A DNA stretch of 47,110 nucleotides from Hymenobacter terrestris (GCF_013377905.1 NZ_JABKAV010000026.1:1-47110); one strand, 5' to 3'; shown: positions 31,766 through 40,529, numbered from the stretch's first letter. The notes: generated from the letters alone by a model not told the origin. Numbers and translations are program-made.

Positions 31766-32350
31766 CTATTCAGCGGCAGCTTCGGTGGTTTCTTCGGTCG
31801 AAGCAGCAGCTTCGGTCGTTTCGCCTTCGGCTTCCGAAGTGGCTTCGGTGGCCTCCTCGGCTACGGGAGCCGGGGCGTTGGCAGCATCGATGGCGGCCTG
31901 CTTGGCGCGCTGAGCTTCCGAACGGGCTTCCTTCACCTTGGTTTCGGCAGCCATGCGCTGCTGGCGAGCCTCATCCTTGGCGGTGCCGAGGCTGGTGCGC
32001 TTGCTTTCAATCTTGGTGTCCTTGTCTTCCTTCCAAGCGGTGTAACGCTCGTCGGCAGTTTCCTGCGAAATAGCGCCTTTGATTACACCCAGCTGCAGGT
32101 GCTTGCGGTAAAGCACACCACGGTACGAGAGCATAGCCCGTACGGTATCGGTGGGCTGGGCACCTTTCATGATCCAGTCGAACGCCTTATCGCCATCGAA
32201 GTTGATGGTAGCGGGGTTGGTCTGGGGGTTGTAGGTACCGATTTTCTCGATGAAGCGACCATCACGTGGAGCACGCGAGTCAGCAATAACGATGTCGAAC
32301 ATTGCGGCCTTCTTGCGGCCGCGGCGGGCGAGGCGGATTTTAACTGCCAT
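31766..32350 (-). CDS. rpsP: 30S ribosomal protein S16 with long C-terminal tail
   Basis: 194 residues, where most bacterial S16 proteins have 80-100. The first 80 or so are the S16 core: AVKIRLARRGRKKAAMFDIVIADSRAPRDGRFIEKIGTYNP, the QPTDTVRAMLSYRGV segment and a following YRKHL. From about 95 the protein continues as a charged helix (WKEDKDTKIESKRTSLGTA), then Ala/Lys-rich and finally an acidic Glu/Ala/Thr tail. Long tails of this kind occur in Bacteroidota S16. It is the first gene of the rpsP-rimM-trmD unit. Confidence 0.96.
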   Translation of the reverse strand: MAVKIRLARRGRKKAAMFDIVIADSRAPRDGRFIEKIGTYNPQTNPATINFDGDKAFDWIMKGAQPTDTVRAMLSYRGVLYRKHLQLGVIKGAISQETADERYTAWKEDKDTKIESKRTSLGTAKDEARQQRMAAETKVKEARSEAQRAKQAAIDAANAPAPVAEEATEATSEAEGETTEAAASTEETTEAAAE

Positions 32351-32402
32351 AAACCGGTTGGGTTAAGCGACGCATCCCGTGCGTCTGGTTGAAAATGAGG
32401 TG

Positions 32403-32429
32403 CAAAGGTACTCACAGTTTGGGCGGATT
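32403..32429 (-). promoter_or_regulatory. Promoter of rpsP-rimM-trmD
   Basis: TACCTTTG on the minus strand (complement of 32403-32410), with TTTC 19 bases upstream as a likely -33 element. The rpsP ATG is 52 bases downstream. Confidence 0.65.
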
Positions 32430-32485
32430 GAAAGCATTGCGCAGATTCAAATCCATTCCTTTCCATTCGGCCAGCCTAAGACCAA

Positions 32486-32523
32486 CGAAAAAGGGTTTCT
32501 CCGCACGGAGAAACCCTTTTTCG
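32486..32523 (-). terminator. Terminator of the desaturase gene
   Basis: Perfect 17-bp arms (32486-32502 and 32507-32523), CGAAAAAGGGTTTCTCC with loop GCAC. It lies 20 bp past the desaturase stop, with the T-run in the stem end. Confidence 0.88.
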
Positions 32524-32543
32524 TATAGCGGACTAACAGCTGA

Positions 32544-33299
32544 CTAGGCGGCCATCTGCACGTCTTCCTGCCACTTGCGCTTAATCTTCACCACTTTCAC
32601 CTTATCGAGGGCCCAGATGAAGGCATAGGTGGGGTCAACCTCCCACTTCTTCACGCCGAAGTTGACGCGCATGGGCAGCTTGTGGTGGTTGTTCTGGAAC
32701 AGCTCGCCGAACGCCAAAAAGTCGAAGGGCAACGTGTTTTTGGAGTGGTCGTGGTTGTCAAAGTTTTGGTAGCCATACTTGTGGCCGCCCCAGTTCACGA
32801 TGGCACCATGAATCGGACCCATCAGAAAGTGCAGCGGCAACAGCAGGAACTGCCACCAGGCCGTAGCGAAGTTCACGTAGAACAGCACATAGAACGTGCC
32901 CCAGGCCACGCGGGAGTACCACTTATCGCCCAGGTTTTCGATGAGGCTCCACTCGGGGTAATCACCTTCGAAGCGCTCAGCAGCCGCATAGTCGCGGTTA
33001 AGTACGGAGTTGTAGATGTTCTTGGTCTTCCACATCATGGTGAAAGCGTTCGACGAGTACAACGGCGAGTGCGGATCCAGTTCGGTGTCGGAGTAGGCGT
33101 GGTGCATGCGGTGCAGCAGCGCATAGGCCCGCGGCGACAGGAACGAAGAACCCTGGCAGATGTAGGTGAACAGGAAGAAGAACTTCTCCCAAAACTTGTT
33201 CATCGTAAACATCTTGTGCGCCGCATAGCGGTGCAGGTAGAACGTTTGCGTGAACAGCGACAAGTAGTAGTGCGCGACGAAGAAAACGAGTATTGCCAT
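32544..33299 (-). CDS. Acyl-CoA desaturase (membrane fatty acid desaturase)
   Basis: A 251-residue membrane di-iron enzyme that puts a cis double bond into acyl chains. Histidine boxes: HRYAAH (23-28), HRMHH (63-67) and QNNHHKLP in the C-terminal part (about 207-214), plus an additional HxxxxH-type cluster, NFDNHDHSKN. About four membrane helices lie between the boxes. Its length is short compared with eukaryotic enzymes but usual for bacterial ones. It has its own promoter and terminator, so it is a single-gene unit. Confidence 0.92.
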   Translation of the reverse strand: MAILVFFVAHYYLSLFTQTFYLHRYAAHKMFTMNKFWEKFFFLFTYICQGSSFLSPRAYALLHRMHHAYSDTELDPHSPLYSSNAFTMMWKTKNIYNSVLNRDYAAAERFEGDYPEWSLIENLGDKWYSRVAWGTFYVLFYVNFATAWWQFLLLPLHFLMGPIHGAIVNWGGHKYGYQNFDNHDHSKNTLPFDFLAFGELFQNNHHKLPMRVNFGVKKWEVDPTYAFIWALDKVKVVKIKRKWQEDVQMAA

Positions 33300-33398
33300 T
33301 GAAAAGGGCAGAAAAAGTGAGGAGGTCTTAGGGAGGGGCCGCCGGAGCGTACAGCCAGCAAAGCGTGGAAATGCTATATAAGTTCAGCGACTGTGGTG

Positions 33399-33430
33399 CA
33401 AAACTACGGCTACCCCTACCGCCAGTGCAA
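33399..33430 (-). promoter_or_regulatory. Promoter of the desaturase gene
   Basis: On the minus strand, TTG (complement of 33428-33430), 21 bases, TAGTTTTG (complement of 33399-33406). It matches the consensus fully; the leader would be about 90 bases. Confidence 0.7.
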
Positions 33431-33510
33431 TTTCCCTGCCCAAAAGGCCATAATGTTGTTGGGCTTGGCGGAGGCCACCTCATCCATAAATTCCCAATTA
33501 CGCAGAACGA

Positions 33511-33614
33511 TGTAGGGGCGGGGCTTGTCCCCGCCCGCAATTTGCGCCGTTTCAACGAGTCCCTCCAACCACGCCATCGGCCCGAACGGCGGGCGGGGAC
33601 AAGCCCCCCCTACA
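33511..33614. repeat. Family B palindrome, copy 1
   Basis: Left arm 33511-33537 (TGTAGGGGCGGGGCTTGTCC followed by CCGCCCG) pairs with 33590-33614 apart from a 2-base length difference. The loop is 52 bases. It ends 15 bp beyond the stop of the pseudouridine synthase gene. Confidence 0.9.
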
Positions 33615-33629
33615 CCGTGCTATCCCAAC

Positions 33630-34337
33630 CTAATAATACGCTTCGGAGGCCTGCCAGTGCGCTACATCTGGCAGCGGGGCTACGATGCGCATATCTGCCT
33701 GAGTTACCGGGTGCTTGAACTGCAGTTCGCGGGCGTGCAGGGCAATGCTTACGTCGGGCAACGGGGCCAGGAAGCCGTACTTCACGTCGCCGACGATGGG
33801 GGTGCCCAGGCCGGTGCTTAGCTGTACCCGAATCTGGTGGGGACGGCCCGTAATGGGGCTTACCTGCACCAGAAAGCGGTTGCCAGCCTCGCCCATTACC
33901 TGGTAGTCCAAATCCGACTTCTGGCCCTGGCCGTGGCGTTCGGAGTAGGCCTTGGTTACGTTGCGGATAGGGTCTTTTACCAGCCAGTGCGTGAGGTGGC
34001 CCGAAATGGGGGAGGGGCACTTACCGGTGAGGGCCCAGTAAGTTTTGCTGATTTTGTTGTCGCGAAATAGCTCGTTCATGCGGCTCAGGGCCTTGCTGGT
34101 TTTGGCCAGCACTACCACGCCGCTCACCGGCCTATCGAGGCGGTGTACCACACCGATGAAGGCGGCACCTGGCTTCTTGTACTTGAAGCGCAGGTACTCC
34201 TCGGCCTTATTGGAAAGCGGCTCGTCGCCGGTGGAGTCGCCCTGTACGAGCAGGCCGGCGGGCTTATTGATGATGAGCAGATGGTTGTCTTCGAACAGAA
34301 TTTCCTTCCGCTCCGACCACAAATTCGGACGATTCAC
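33630..34337 (-). CDS. RluA-family pseudouridine synthase
   Basis: A 235-residue enzyme that isomerises uridine in rRNA or tRNA. The catalytic motif is HRLDRPVSG with Asp68. Other family motifs are LLIINKPAGLLV, KTYWALTGK and ITGRPHQIRVQLS. It lacks an S4 RNA-binding domain, which fits the RluC/RluD-short or TruC type; the exact target is unknown. It starts with GTG at 34337 directly downstream of the AT-rich family D repeat. Confidence 0.92.
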   Translation of the reverse strand: MNRPNLWSERKEILFEDNHLLIINKPAGLLVQGDSTGDEPLSNKAEEYLRFKYKKPGAAFIGVVHRLDRPVSGVVVLAKTSKALSRMNELFRDNKISKTYWALTGKCPSPISGHLTHWLVKDPIRNVTKAYSERHGQGQKSDLDYQVMGEAGNRFLVQVSPITGRPHQIRVQLSTGLGTPIVGDVKYGFLAPLPDVSIALHARELQFKHPVTQADMRIVAPLPDVAHWQASEAYY

Positions 34338-34339
34338 TT

Positions 34340-34467
34340 TTTGAATTAATTAATAATTAAGAATTGATGATTGGGAATTGAAAAAATGCTCTTTTGTTCC
34401 GCTAAGTGCGGATAATAGCAGAGTTCAAGCCCAATTATTGACTCTTAATTATTCATTGCTAATTAAA
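34340..34467. repeat. Family D AT-rich inverted pair
   Basis: TTAATTAATAATTAAGAATT at about 34345-34364 and the following GATGATTGGGAATTGAA face, inverted, the stretch CCCAATTATTGACTCTTAAT and TATTCATTGCTAATTAAA at about 34430-34467. The arms are imperfect. The element fills the whole space between panB and the pseudouridine synthase gene; the panB stop touches it. Confidence 0.75.
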
Positions 34468-35283
34468 CTAATACGCTTCGTCGGCGGTGGGGAAGTCGCG
34501 GGCTTTTACGTCCTGGATGTAGCGCTGCACGGCGTCGTGCATGGCGTCGCCGAGGTCGGCGTAGCGGCGCAGGAAGCGGGGTTTGAACTCCTTGGTGATG
34601 CCCAGCATATCGTGCACTACCAGCACCTGCCCGTCCACATCGGGGCCGGCCCCGATGCCGATGACGGGAATGGTGAGCTGCTCGGCCACGCGCTTGGCCA
34701 GGCCCGATGGAATTTTCTCCAGCACGAGGGCAAAACAGCCTATTTCCTGCAGCAGCAGCGCATCTTCAATCAGCTTCTGCGCCTCCACCTCTTCCTTGGC
34801 CCGCACCGAATACGTGCCAAATTTATAAATACTTTGCGGAGTAAGGCCCAAATGGCCCATCACCGGGATGCCGGCCGTAAGGATGCGGGTGATGCTGTCC
34901 TTGATTTCAGCCCCACCTTCCAGCTTGATGCCGTGGCCGCCCGACTCCTTCATGATGCGGATGGCCGAGCGCAGGGCCTCCGACGAGTTGCCCTGGTAGG
35001 AGCCAAATGGCATATCGACGACTACGAAAGCCCGCTTCACGGCGCGCACCACGCTCTGGGCGTGGTAAATCATCTGGTCGAGGGTGATGGGCAGCGTGGT
35101 TTCGTGGCCGGCCATCACGTTGGAGGCCGAGTCGCCGACGAGCAGCACGTCGATGCCCGCACCGTCCAGAATCTGAGCCATCGAGAAGTCGTAGGCCGTG
35201 AGCATGGAGATTTTCTCGCCGCGCTCCTTCATGGCCAGCAGCTGGTGCGTGGTCACGAGTTTCACTTCCTTGTGTTGAGACAT
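34468..35283 (-). CDS. panB: 3-methyl-2-oxobutanoate hydroxymethyltransferase
   Basis: A 271-residue enzyme that makes ketopantoate from ketoisovalerate and methylene-tetrahydrofolate, the first step to pantothenate and coenzyme A. Family motifs: [34 protein letters not shown] (here IDVLLVGDS), [36 protein letters not shown], and [17 protein letters not shown]. The length is normal. A -7 box at 35490-35497 would give a leader of about 200 bases running through a pair of family C repeats. Confidence 0.97.
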   Translation of the reverse strand: MSQHKEVKLVTTHQLLAMKERGEKISMLTAYDFSMAQILDGAGIDVLLVGDSASNVMAGHETTLPITLDQMIYHAQSVVRAVKRAFVVVDMPFGSYQGNSSEALRSAIRIMKESGGHGIKLEGGAEIKDSITRILTAGIPVMGHLGLTPQSIYKFGTYSVRAKEEVEAQKLIEDALLLQEIGCFALVLEKIPSGLAKRVAEQLTIPVIGIGAGPDVDGQVLVVHDMLGITKEFKPRFLRRYADLGDAMHDAVQRYIQDVKARDFPTADEAY

Positions 35284-35288
35284 GTTTT

Positions 35289-35526
35289 TTAGCTGTTAGC
35301 TAATAGCTGATGGCTGTTAGCTGAGGTTCTGAATAGTGCTTCCGTTTCCCTGTAAAGCCGCACAACTTGCATGTGCTCACGACCAAGTAGCAGGCGCATT
35401 GCAAGCTGCAACGCAATCGGTCGGCTTCAAGCTTGCCGGGCCTTACCGGATTGGGAAAGCAAAGCTGCGGTTTTTTCAGAAGATACGAACAAAGCTACCA
35501 GCTAACAGCTGGCAGCCAGCAGCTAA
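35289..35526. repeat. Family C inverted pair upstream of panB
   Basis: Left arm TTAGCTGTTAGCTAATAGCT and GATGGCTGTTAGCTG (35289-35323). The right arm CCAGCTAACAGCTGGCAGCC and AGCAGCTAAAAA (35498-35529) is in inverted orientation. The 170 bases between hold no gene. The right arm directly abuts the -7 box at 35490-35497 and ends at the lptD stop codon. Confidence 0.75.
35490..35497 (-). promoter_or_regulatory. -7 box, probable panB promoter
   Basis: TAGCTTTG on the minus strand (complement of 35490-35497) fits TAnnTTTG. The upstream -33 region would be the family C repeat arm, which has no TTG at the right distance. The box is about 207 bases before the panB ATG. Confidence 0.45.
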
Positions 35527-35531
35527 AAACG

Positions 35532-38513
35532 CTACAGGTTGTTGAGGAAGGTGCGGTTGCGGCTCAGCTTGAGGCTTTGCAATAGCGCCGATTTAGCGGC
35601 AATGGTTACGAAGTAGCCGCGGGCCGGACCGAAGGGCGTCCAGGTACCGTTAATCTGCCAGCAATGCAGGTCCTTGGTCAGGTCGAGGCGGGTGAAAGCG
35701 GGCGTTTTATTGACGAAATCGTAGTTGGAGCTGAAGCCGAAACGCAGTGACTCGGTGAGCTTTACCGAGCCATTAAGGTTGAGCGAGGCCGCCGTGTAGG
35801 GACCTTTGCGCACCCGGCCGGGCCGCGCCGGCAACGGGCCCTGGTTCTGGTAGGTGAGGGCAAAAGCCGTATTCAACTCCCAGGGAATCTCGAAATTCAC
35901 GTAGTCCTCGTAGGGGTTGAGCGGCGTAACGGCACCCAGCTGCGGGTCGTTTACGGGGGCCACATCGCGCTTCACAGCCGACTTGCGGTTGCCCTGGCTG
36001 GGATTGAACTGGTAGGCCAAGTTCATGCTGGCGCCGGTCAGGCGCGCCAGCCGCACCTTCGACTGCTGCCACAGGTATTTGTCGAGCATCCGGCCCAGCG
36101 AGTCTTGCTGGTAGGGGCTGAGCTGGCCGTTGATGAACACCGTGAGCTTGCGGGCCACCTCCGTATTAAAGGCGAAGGAAAAGGGGTCGAGGTTGAAGCC
36201 CCCAACCCGCTCGAAGTCGTAGCCACCCGAGAACGTGAGGTCGCGGATGAGGGTCACCTTATTAAAAGGGGTGGTGCCGGTGGTATCGTCGGAGTTGCGC
36301 ACCTTCAGTTCCACCGAGTTCTGCAACTGGAAAGACAGCCGGTTGTTGGAGCTGTTGAGCGGTACGCCGTAGATGAAGTTGTTGAACTGGGGGAATAGCA
36401 GCCCACCGTTTTCTATATACTGCCTGTCCGAGGAGTAAAGGCGGCCGGTAGCGGGGTCGCGCAGGCCGTCCAGCCGTAAGGTCTGGAACGCATCCGCGCC
36501 CGGCAGATTCTTGGGCGCGTAGCTGTAGCCGACGCTGGGCGTAACCTTGTGGCGCAGTGCCTGCAGCTTGCGGTTACCCTTGCGGATAATGGTGCCGTAG
36601 AACGACGTGTTGAGGTTAAGGTTAGCTGAGCCCGTGGGTAGGCGGTTGAAGCTGACTGTCGTATCAATTTCTACGGCCCGAGCCAGTTGGTTGTACTTGT
36701 AATCGAGCCGCTTGAAATACCAAACCTCGTTGTACGTGATGCCGGGGCTGATATTGAATTTGCTGACGGTATAGCTGCCCAGCGTGATGTTGAAGTCGTG
36801 CTTCATGCCCGTCTGGGAGTTGCGCAGCAACTGGTTCAGGTTGCCCAGCTTAATGGGCGTAATGTAGGGGTCGCGCGAGCCACCCAGCAGCGGAATGGTG
36901 CCACTGTTGAGCAGCCGGGCCGGCACGTTGTTGGTCAGGCTGTTCCGGAAGGTGAGGTTGTAGGAAAACGCCAGCTGCTCGTAAGCCTTGCGGGGCCTGA
37001 TTTTCAGAATATCGTACACGTACTGCCGGGCCAGGCCCACCGTTAGGTCGGGCAGGTTGGCCGTCATCGTGCCCAAGCGGGTGTCCTGGGTCTGGCTGAG
37101 CTGCAGCGCGTAGTTGATGGGGGCGTTGCGCAGCTGCTTAGAGTAGCTGATGTTCGACTGGAAGGAAGCGCTCAGGTAGTTGCGGGTGTTGAAAGTCGCA
37201 CTACGCTGGTACGCACCATTGGCCGATTGCAGGTTTACGCTGGCCGAAAACCGCCCGCCTCCCGGCCGCGGTACCGGCGTGTGTCGCCAGCTTAGGGCAA
37301 ACGAGTTGGACGAACTCGGCGGCGTATAGGTCGGGTTGGTGTTGGCGTCGGTGCTGTTGAAGATTTTCTCGATGGGCTGCGAGTTGAAGCTGAACGTGAA
37401 CAGGCCGTCGTACTTGTAGCGCGTGATGTACTGCATCTCAGCCGTACCCCGCCAGCCCCCGAACCGGTCGCTGTTGCCGGCGTAGATGTCGCCCGTCAGG
37501 CGCACGCCAATGTGCTCGTTGGCGGCCCAGTAGTAGCCACCGTTGCGCAGGAAAAAGCCCCTGTCGGCGGCCTGCCCAAACGTGGGGATGATGAGGCCTG
37601 AGGCCCGCTTGTTGGTTTTGGGCGTGGGAAAGTAGCCGAACAGAAAGCCCAGCGGTGTCGGAATATCCCCGATAACCAGGTTGAACGGCCCGGTGATGAC
37701 CTGCTCCCCTGGGATGAGCTTCATCTTGGACGCGTTGATGTAGAAGTGCGGGTGTTCGAGGTTGCAGGTGGTGTAGCTGCCGCGCAGGCCGTCGATGTCG
37801 CCGTTGGGCTGGCGCTTGATTTTTTCAGCATGAATAAAGCCCTCGCCCTGCTTGGTTACCACATCGGTAATGCGGCCGCGCTTGCTCTTGATGTTGTAGT
37901 CGATGCGGCCCGCCTGGTAAGTTTCGGCTCCCTGCGTGAACAGCGGCCGGTCCTGTACTTTGCCCGTCGAGTCGGCGGCGCCTTCGGCCGTTACCAAGTC
38001 GAGCGCATAGTCAATCGTAATCAGGGCCGCCTTCAGGTTCACGTCGCCGTAAGTCACGTCGGCCTTATCGTACAAAATGGCGCGCTTGTTCTGCACCTCG
38101 AACCGGATGGAGTCCTGGGCCTTGTAGACCACGGTGGTTTCCACGGCACCCTTGCGGCCCGGGCTCGCGCCCAGCAGCACCGAATCGGGGGTGCCGCCCA
38201 CCTGCAGGCCAGTGGTAGTCGTATCGGTGCGCACGCGGCCGTCGGGCTTGGGCGGGTTTACGATGGTGGGCAGCGGGCGCACATCGCCCGGCGCGTTGGT
38301 GCTCGGCGACACCTGCGTGCCCGGCGGCGGCGTTGGGTTGGGCACCTGCTGATCGGGCAGCGGCTTTTGCCGGGTAGGCGTCGGCGTTTGTTGCGCCTGG
38401 GCCGGGGGCATGAGCAACCCCAGGCTCAACAGCAGCGTAAGCAGCACCACTGGTGCTGGCCGAAGCCCGAATAAGCGTGTTAAGAGATGAAACACAGGCG
38501 CGAATAGGGCCAC
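35532..38513 (-). CDS. LptD-like outer-membrane LPS assembly protein (OstA/LptD family)
   Basis: 993 residues. The N-terminus has a hydrophobic signal segment (about 15-40, ending PPAQAQQ), then a Pro/Thr-rich linker (about 41-105). The periplasmic OstA/LptA-like beta domain follows (ILYDKADVTYGDVNLKAALITIDY, then AGRIDYNIKSKRGRITDV). The remaining 700 or so residues have alternating aromatic strands of a large outer-membrane barrel (FKLIPGE.., YYWAANEHIGVRLTGDIYAGNS), ending in a LTKDLHCWQINGTWTPFGP region that fits the LptD C-terminal strands. It would insert LPS in the outer leaflet. The start codon is GTG at 38513 and not certain. It is divergent from the amidase gene. Confidence 0.9.
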   Translation of the reverse strand: MALFAPVFHLLTRLFGLRPAPVVLLTLLLSLGLLMPPAQAQQTPTPTRQKPLPDQQVPNPTPPPGTQVSPSTNAPGDVRPLPTIVNPPKPDGRVRTDTTTTGLQVGGTPDSVLLGASPGRKGAVETTVVYKAQDSIRFEVQNKRAILYDKADVTYGDVNLKAALITIDYALDLVTAEGAADSTGKVQDRPLFTQGAETYQAGRIDYNIKSKRGRITDVVTKQGEGFIHAEKIKRQPNGDIDGLRGSYTTCNLEHPHFYINASKMKLIPGEQVITGPFNLVIGDIPTPLGFLFGYFPTPKTNKRASGLIIPTFGQAADRGFFLRNGGYYWAANEHIGVRLTGDIYAGNSDRFGGWRGTAEMQYITRYKYDGLFTFSFNSQPIEKIFNSTDANTNPTYTPPSSSNSFALSWRHTPVPRPGGGRFSASVNLQSANGAYQRSATFNTRNYLSASFQSNISYSKQLRNAPINYALQLSQTQDTRLGTMTANLPDLTVGLARQYVYDILKIRPRKAYEQLAFSYNLTFRNSLTNNVPARLLNSGTIPLLGGSRDPYITPIKLGNLNQLLRNSQTGMKHDFNITLGSYTVSKFNISPGITYNEVWYFKRLDYKYNQLARAVEIDTTVSFNRLPTGSANLNLNTSFYGTIIRKGNRKLQALRHKVTPSVGYSYAPKNLPGADAFQTLRLDGLRDPATGRLYSSDRQYIENGGLLFPQFNNFIYGVPLNSSNNRLSFQLQNSVELKVRNSDDTTGTTPFNKVTLIRDLTFSGGYDFERVGGFNLDPFSFAFNTEVARKLTVFINGQLSPYQQDSLGRMLDKYLWQQSKVRLARLTGASMNLAYQFNPSQGNRKSAVKRDVAPVNDPQLGAVTPLNPYEDYVNFEIPWELNTAFALTYQNQGPLPARPGRVRKGPYTAASLNLNGSVKLTESLRFGFSSNYDFVNKTPAFTRLDLTKDLHCWQINGTWTPFGPARGYFVTIAAKSALLQSLKLSRNRTFLNNL

Positions 38514-38546
38514 GTAGTTATTTATCGTTTATTTTGTGGCGGTTTG

Positions 38547-38554
38547 CAAAGGTA
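38547..38554 (-). promoter_or_regulatory. -7 box of the lptD-like gene
   Basis: TACCTTTG on the minus strand (complement of 38547-38554), 33 bases before the GTG start. A weaker TATTTTG on the plus strand (38530-38536) could serve the divergent amidase gene. Confidence 0.55.
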
Positions 38555-38583
38555 GCCGGTAGCTACCTCAACTAACGAACTCC

Positions 38584-39396
38584 GTGCGGAATATTGTCGC
38601 TCTGGGTGTGGCGAGCCTTCTTCTTTTCGCCGAATTTACTTCTCCCCTCACGCCGGCTCCGCAGACGGTGGCCCCGCCGCCCGTGCGCTACAAGCTCCGG
38701 ACGGTGGTGCTCGATGCCGGCCACGGGGGTAAAGACCGGGGCTGCACCGGCGTTTCGGCCCGCGAAGCCGACGTGGCCCTTAAGCTCGTGCTGGCCCTTG
38801 GCAAGGAAATCGAAGGGAAAATGCCCGATGTGAAGGTGGTGTACACCCGCAAAACCGACGTGTTTGTGGAGCTGGCCGACCGCGCCAACATCGCCAATAA
38901 ACACAACGCCGACCTATTCATCTCCATCCACTGCAACGCCGCGACTCCTGCGGCTCACGGCACCGAGGTCTGGACGATGGGCCCGCACAAAACCGACGCC
39001 AACTTGGCCGTAGCCAAGCGCGAAAACTCGGTTATTCTGCAGGAGGATAATTATAAGGAGCAGTACAACGGCTTCGACCCTACCTCGCCGCAGAGCCACA
39101 TCCTGTTCAGCCTGTTTCAGAGTGCCTACATGGTAAACAGCCTGCGCTTTGCGCAGAAGGTTGACCGGCATTTCCGCACCACGCTCAAGCGCCCCTCGCG
39201 GGGCGTAAAGCAGGCGGGTTTTCTGGTGCTCTGGAAATCGGCCATGCCCGCGGTGCTGATTGAGTCCGGCTTTCTGACCAATCGGCAAGAGGAGAACTAT
39301 CTGAACGATAAAACCAATCAGGCGTATATGGCTTCGGGCATCTACCAGGCTTTCCGCGAATACAAGCAGGAGCTGGAAACCGGCTCGGGCGACTAA
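38584..39396 (+). CDS. N-acetylmuramoyl-L-alanine amidase (Amidase_3 family)
   Basis: 270 residues; cuts the bond between N-acetylmuramic acid and the peptide stem, for cell separation. A short signal segment (residues 1-20) precedes the catalytic domain with zinc-binding DAGHGGKDRG (about 47-56) and ISIHCNA, and the catalytic glutamate in VLIESGFLTNRQEE. It starts with GTG at 38584. The MlaD-type gene follows after 61 bp, and lptD is divergent; this grouping is seen in other Bacteroidota as far as I recall. Confidence 0.93.
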   Translation: MRNIVALGVASLLLFAEFTSPLTPAPQTVAPPPVRYKLRTVVLDAGHGGKDRGCTGVSAREADVALKLVLALGKEIEGKMPDVKVVYTRKTDVFVELADRANIANKHNADLFISIHCNAATPAAHGTEVWTMGPHKTDANLAVAKRENSVILQEDNYKEQYNGFDPTSPQSHILFSLFQSAYMVNSLRFAQKVDRHFRTTLKRPSRGVKQAGFLVLWKSAMPAVLIESGFLTNRQEENYLNDKTNQAYMASGIYQAFREYKQELETGSGD

Positions 39397-39457
39397 CCGG
39401 CCCGTGCAACTACGGGCCCGCTTGCTGACTCTCTCCCTCATATAACCGCGACCTCCC

Positions 39458-40462
39458 GTGTCCAAAGAAATAAAAGTAGCCCTGCTGGGCATTGTGGCCG
39501 TGGCGCTGCTCATTTTCGGCTTCAACTTCCTGAAAGGCAGTAATATCCTCTCGTCGGACCGCACATACTTCGCCAAATACGATAACGTGGACGGGCTGGC
39601 CATCGGCAACCCCGTGATTCTGAACGGCATTAAGGTGGGCCAAGTGAAGCAGATGGAGCTGCTGCCCGAAGAAGGCAACCGCGTTAAAGTGTCGGTGGAG
39701 CTCCAGAAAGGCGTAACGGTGGGCGACTCGACAGTGGCCAGCCTGAGCGGCTCGCTGCTGGGCTCGAAAACCATTACGTTGTTTCTGGGTCGCAACTCCC
39801 AGGTGTTTAATGGCGGCGAGGAGCTGAAGTCGTACACCGTGGCCAGCCTCACCGATGCCTTCCAGGCCAAAGCTCTGCCGGTGCTCGGTACCGTTGATTC
39901 GACGCTGACCAAGGTGAATGCGTTCCTCAACAAAGATGCCCGCCTGAGCCTGCAGGCCACGCTGCTCAACAGCCAGGCCGCCACCGAGGCTGTCAAGAAT
40001 CTGCTGTTGCTCAACCAGCGCAACATCAACCAGATCACCAGCAACATGGCCCAACTCACGAGCGACCTCAACAAAACCAGTGTTAAGTTCGACCGTATTG
40101 CCGCCAACATGGCCCAGCTCAGCGACTCACTCAAAAACGCGCCCATCGGCCCGGCCGTACGTAAGCTCAACAACACCATGACTGAGGCGCAAAGCGCCGT
40201 TACGGCCCTCAACCGCTCGCTCACCGATCAGCAGGGTTCGCTCGGCAAGCTGCTCAACGACAGCACGCTCTACCGCAACCTCAACGCCACCGCCGCCAGC
40301 TCCAACGCCCTTATTTCCGACCTGCAGGCCAACCCCAAGAAATACGTGCACTTCTCGGTATTCGGTGGCGGCAAGAAATCCAAGAAAGAGGTGGAAACCA
40401 CGGTTACCAAGCCAAATGGCACCGTTATCGAAACCGAACTGGAAACCAAAACGGTAAAATAG
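39458..40462 (+). CDS. MlaD/MCE-domain protein
   Basis: 334 residues with one N-terminal membrane anchor (about 5-25, IKVALLGIVAVALLIFGFNFLKG). The MCE domain (about 36-115) has YDNVDGLAIGNPVILNGIKVGQV. A long helical part follows with repeating NMAQLTSDLNKTSVKFDRIAANMAQL-like periodicity, as expected for the alpha-helical tube of phospholipid transport proteins. It probably moves lipids between the inner and outer membranes together with an MlaE/MlaF-type ABC transporter not in this window. The start is GTG at 39458. A terminator follows at 40495-40529. Confidence 0.93.
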   Translation: MSKEIKVALLGIVAVALLIFGFNFLKGSNILSSDRTYFAKYDNVDGLAIGNPVILNGIKVGQVKQMELLPEEGNRVKVSVELQKGVTVGDSTVASLSGSLLGSKTITLFLGRNSQVFNGGEELKSYTVASLTDAFQAKALPVLGTVDSTLTKVNAFLNKDARLSLQATLLNSQAATEAVKNLLLLNQRNINQITSNMAQLTSDLNKTSVKFDRIAANMAQLSDSLKNAPIGPAVRKLNNTMTEAQSAVTALNRSLTDQQGSLGKLLNDSTLYRNLNATAASSNALISDLQANPKKYVHFSVFGGGKKSKKEVETTVTKPNGTVIETELETKTVK

Positions 40463-40494
40463 CCCGGCCGGCTTCCGCCAATCTGCTTACCTTT

Positions 40495-40529
40495 GAAATC
40501 CGCCCACCCAGGCGGATTTCTTTGGTTTT
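40495..40529 (+). terminator. Terminator after the MlaD-type gene
   Basis: Perfect 10-bp stem GAAATCCGCC / GGCGGATTTC (40495-40504 and 40511-40520), loop CACCCA, followed by TTTGGTTTT. Confidence 0.85.

Larger units (their letters stand above)
33300..33629. other. Spacer between desaturase and rluA-like genes
   Basis: 330 bp without a supported gene. It holds the desaturase promoter (33399-33430) and one family B palindrome (33511-33614). Frames read through it are Pro/Arg/Gly-rich translations of the palindrome. Confidence 0.7.

Noticed and set aside
37746..38474. 242-codon plus-strand frame inside the lptD-like gene
   Set aside because: It is antisense to well-supported LptD sequence, and no family is seen.
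40488..40495. TACCTTTG, a perfect -7 box, after the MlaD-type gene
   Set aside because: It overlaps the terminator stem at 40495-40520, and the next gene is 220 bp away behind a palindrome; without a TTG upstream I do not call a promoter.
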